Assembly (NCBI GenBank): GCA_021203425.1
Contig: JAJQBF010000267.1
Span: 1-6,470, forward strand
Length of the DNA: 6,470 nucleotides
DNA from: Clostridiales bacterium
Lineage (GTDB): Bacteria > Bacillota > Clostridia > Lachnospirales > CAG-274
Direction: 5' to 3'
Shown: piece by piece, positions 5,661 through 6,470 of the stretch
Layout: every line of letters begins with the position of its first letter
Position numbering within the stretch: the stretch's first letter is position 1
Notes under the pieces: model-generated
Databases searched by the model: none
What the model was told of the DNA's origin: nothing
What the model saw: only the letters and a program-made list of their open reading frames with translations
Translations under genes and position numbers: made by a program

Positions 5661-6381
5661 AGTTCAGGACGGAGCCCTTGCCGTAGTTAACTATAATAAC
5701 GGCAACCTTGTAAATACAATGCAGGCAGAGTACGATGTTTACAATTCAAGCATAAGTACCCGTATAGGTACCTCTTTTGCTTTTACGATTGTATATAATA
5801 TAGGTTTAGTTAAGATTGACGGCAGCACATCTGTCGACCTTGAAGGGGCTGAATTCACCCTTACAGACGAAAACGGAAATGTTATGTACTTTATGCCGGA
5901 CGATAATCTTGCCGGGGTATATCACTATGACTCATCATATACTGCTAATACAACGGGAGCAACAAGCACTCTTACCACAGCGGCAAACGGACGTCTTGTT
6001 GTTTTAGGTCTTGACGCAGGAGAATATACCTTAACCGAGACGAAAGCCCCCAACGGCTATAACCTTATAGCAACACCCACAACAATAACAATAAACGGAA
6101 CGGTAAATACCAGCTTGCAGGCTACGGAAAACAAAGACGAACTTATAATTTATTACGATTCAAGTACTTATGAAATTATAGATAACAGCGCAATAAGCAC
6201 TTATACAGGTACCTATTCATCTGTTACATACTACGGCATAGAAACAACCATTAAAAACTACACAGGTACCGCCCTTCCCGAAACCGGTGGTATGGGTACA
6301 AAAATATTCTATACCTTAGGCGGAATTCTTGTTGCCGCTGCCGGCATACTTCTCATCACCAAAAGACGTATGACCAACTAA
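5650..6381 (+). CDS. C-terminal part of SpaA-type backbone pilin with LPETGG anchor
   Basis: This is the continuation of the gene starting at 4662; numbering is for the repaired protein. It completes the D2 domain (ends near 380), then gives a SpaA/Cna-B-type domain from VKID (Lys384) through the E-box YTLTETKAPNGY (Glu459) to TENKD (Asn490). Lys384, Glu459 and Asn490 fit the Lys/Glu/Asn triad that forms an internal isopeptide bond in this family. A Tyr/Ser/Thr-rich linker leads to LPETGG at 538-543, a hydrophobic segment and a basic tail, KRRMTN. The sortase would cleave between Thr and Gly. No ribosome site precedes the first ATG at 5719, so independent translation is unlikely. The gene ends at the start of another repeat copy; a pilin-class sortase gene is expected further downstream but is not in the window. 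Confidence 0.87.
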   Translation, partial: YRLKVQDGALAVVNYNNGNLVNTMQAEYDVYNSSISTRIGTSFAFTIVYNIGLVKIDGSTSVDLEGAEFTLTDENGNVMYFMPDDNLAGVYHYDSSYTANTTGATSTLTTAANGRLVVLGLDAGEYTLTETKAPNGYNLIATPTTITINGTVNTSLQATENKDELIIYYDSSTYEIIDNSAISTYTGTYSSVTYYGIETTIKNYTGTALPETGGMGTKIFYTLGGILVAAAGILLITKRRMTN

Positions 6382-6470
6382 CTAAGCCTCCCCCTTCGAT
6401 AAGGGGAGGGGGACCGTCCAAAGGACGGTGGAGAGGTCGATGGCTCGCCTACCCGACTGCGTTGTAACCA
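6382..6470 (+). repeat. Structured interspersed repeat element, copy 3 (reaches window edge)
   Basis: It begins directly after the pilin stop codon, as copy 1 does after the tip gene. It shares the 39-nt identical core (6395-6433) with both hairpins, then a more diverged tail (four differences before GACTGCGTTGTAAC). The first hairpin is slightly altered at its base (CCTCCCCCTT against AAGGGGAGGG). The orientation is the same as copy 1. Confidence 0.8.

Overview
The window looks like part of a pilus or surface-protein locus from a Gram-positive anaerobe. The best guess is a gut Clostridia (Oscillospiraceae/Lachnospiraceae-like) bacterium. The reasons are strong Shine-Dalgarno sites (AAAGGAG), LPXTG cell-wall anchors, SpaA-type pilin domains, and an N-terminal Cys/His motif of a kind I associate with surface proteins of gut Firmicutes. 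The genus cannot be fixed from this sequence.

Layout, all on the + strand. Positions 1-207 are a leader with a T6G9 tract at the window edge, a TATAAT box, a perfect 11-bp hairpin and a recurring AAAAATC word. Positions 208-798 encode a type I signal peptidase with its catalytic residues intact. Positions 846-4356 encode a large (about 1170 aa when repaired) LPDTGG-anchored surface protein, probably the pilus tip or adhesin. Positions 4357-4661 are an intergenic stretch holding a structured repeat element, a partial second copy and a possible promoter. Positions 4662-6381 encode a SpaA-type backbone pilin (about 572 aa when repaired) with an LPETGG anchor. Positions 6382-6470 are another copy of the repeat element, running to the window edge.

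The expected pathway is as follows. The signal peptidase trims the two surface proteins during Sec export. A sortase, not in this window and predicted downstream, then joins the pilins through a pilin-motif lysine and the LPXTG threonine, and the large protein sits at the tip. The assembly order and the sortase are inference from known pilus loci.

The main oddity is that both surface genes are broken by a single frameshift, each at a simple-sequence tract. The tip gene breaks at (CA)5, where (CA)6 would restore the frame. The pilin gene breaks at T7, where T6 would restore it. Either these are sequencing/assembly indels, or they record slippage-based phase variation that would leave both surface proteins OFF in this template. 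Other points of interest are a CHAP-like domain lacking the catalytic Cys and His, a Cys/His repeat that could bind metal, and a structured repeat that starts at the stop codon of both LPXTG genes.
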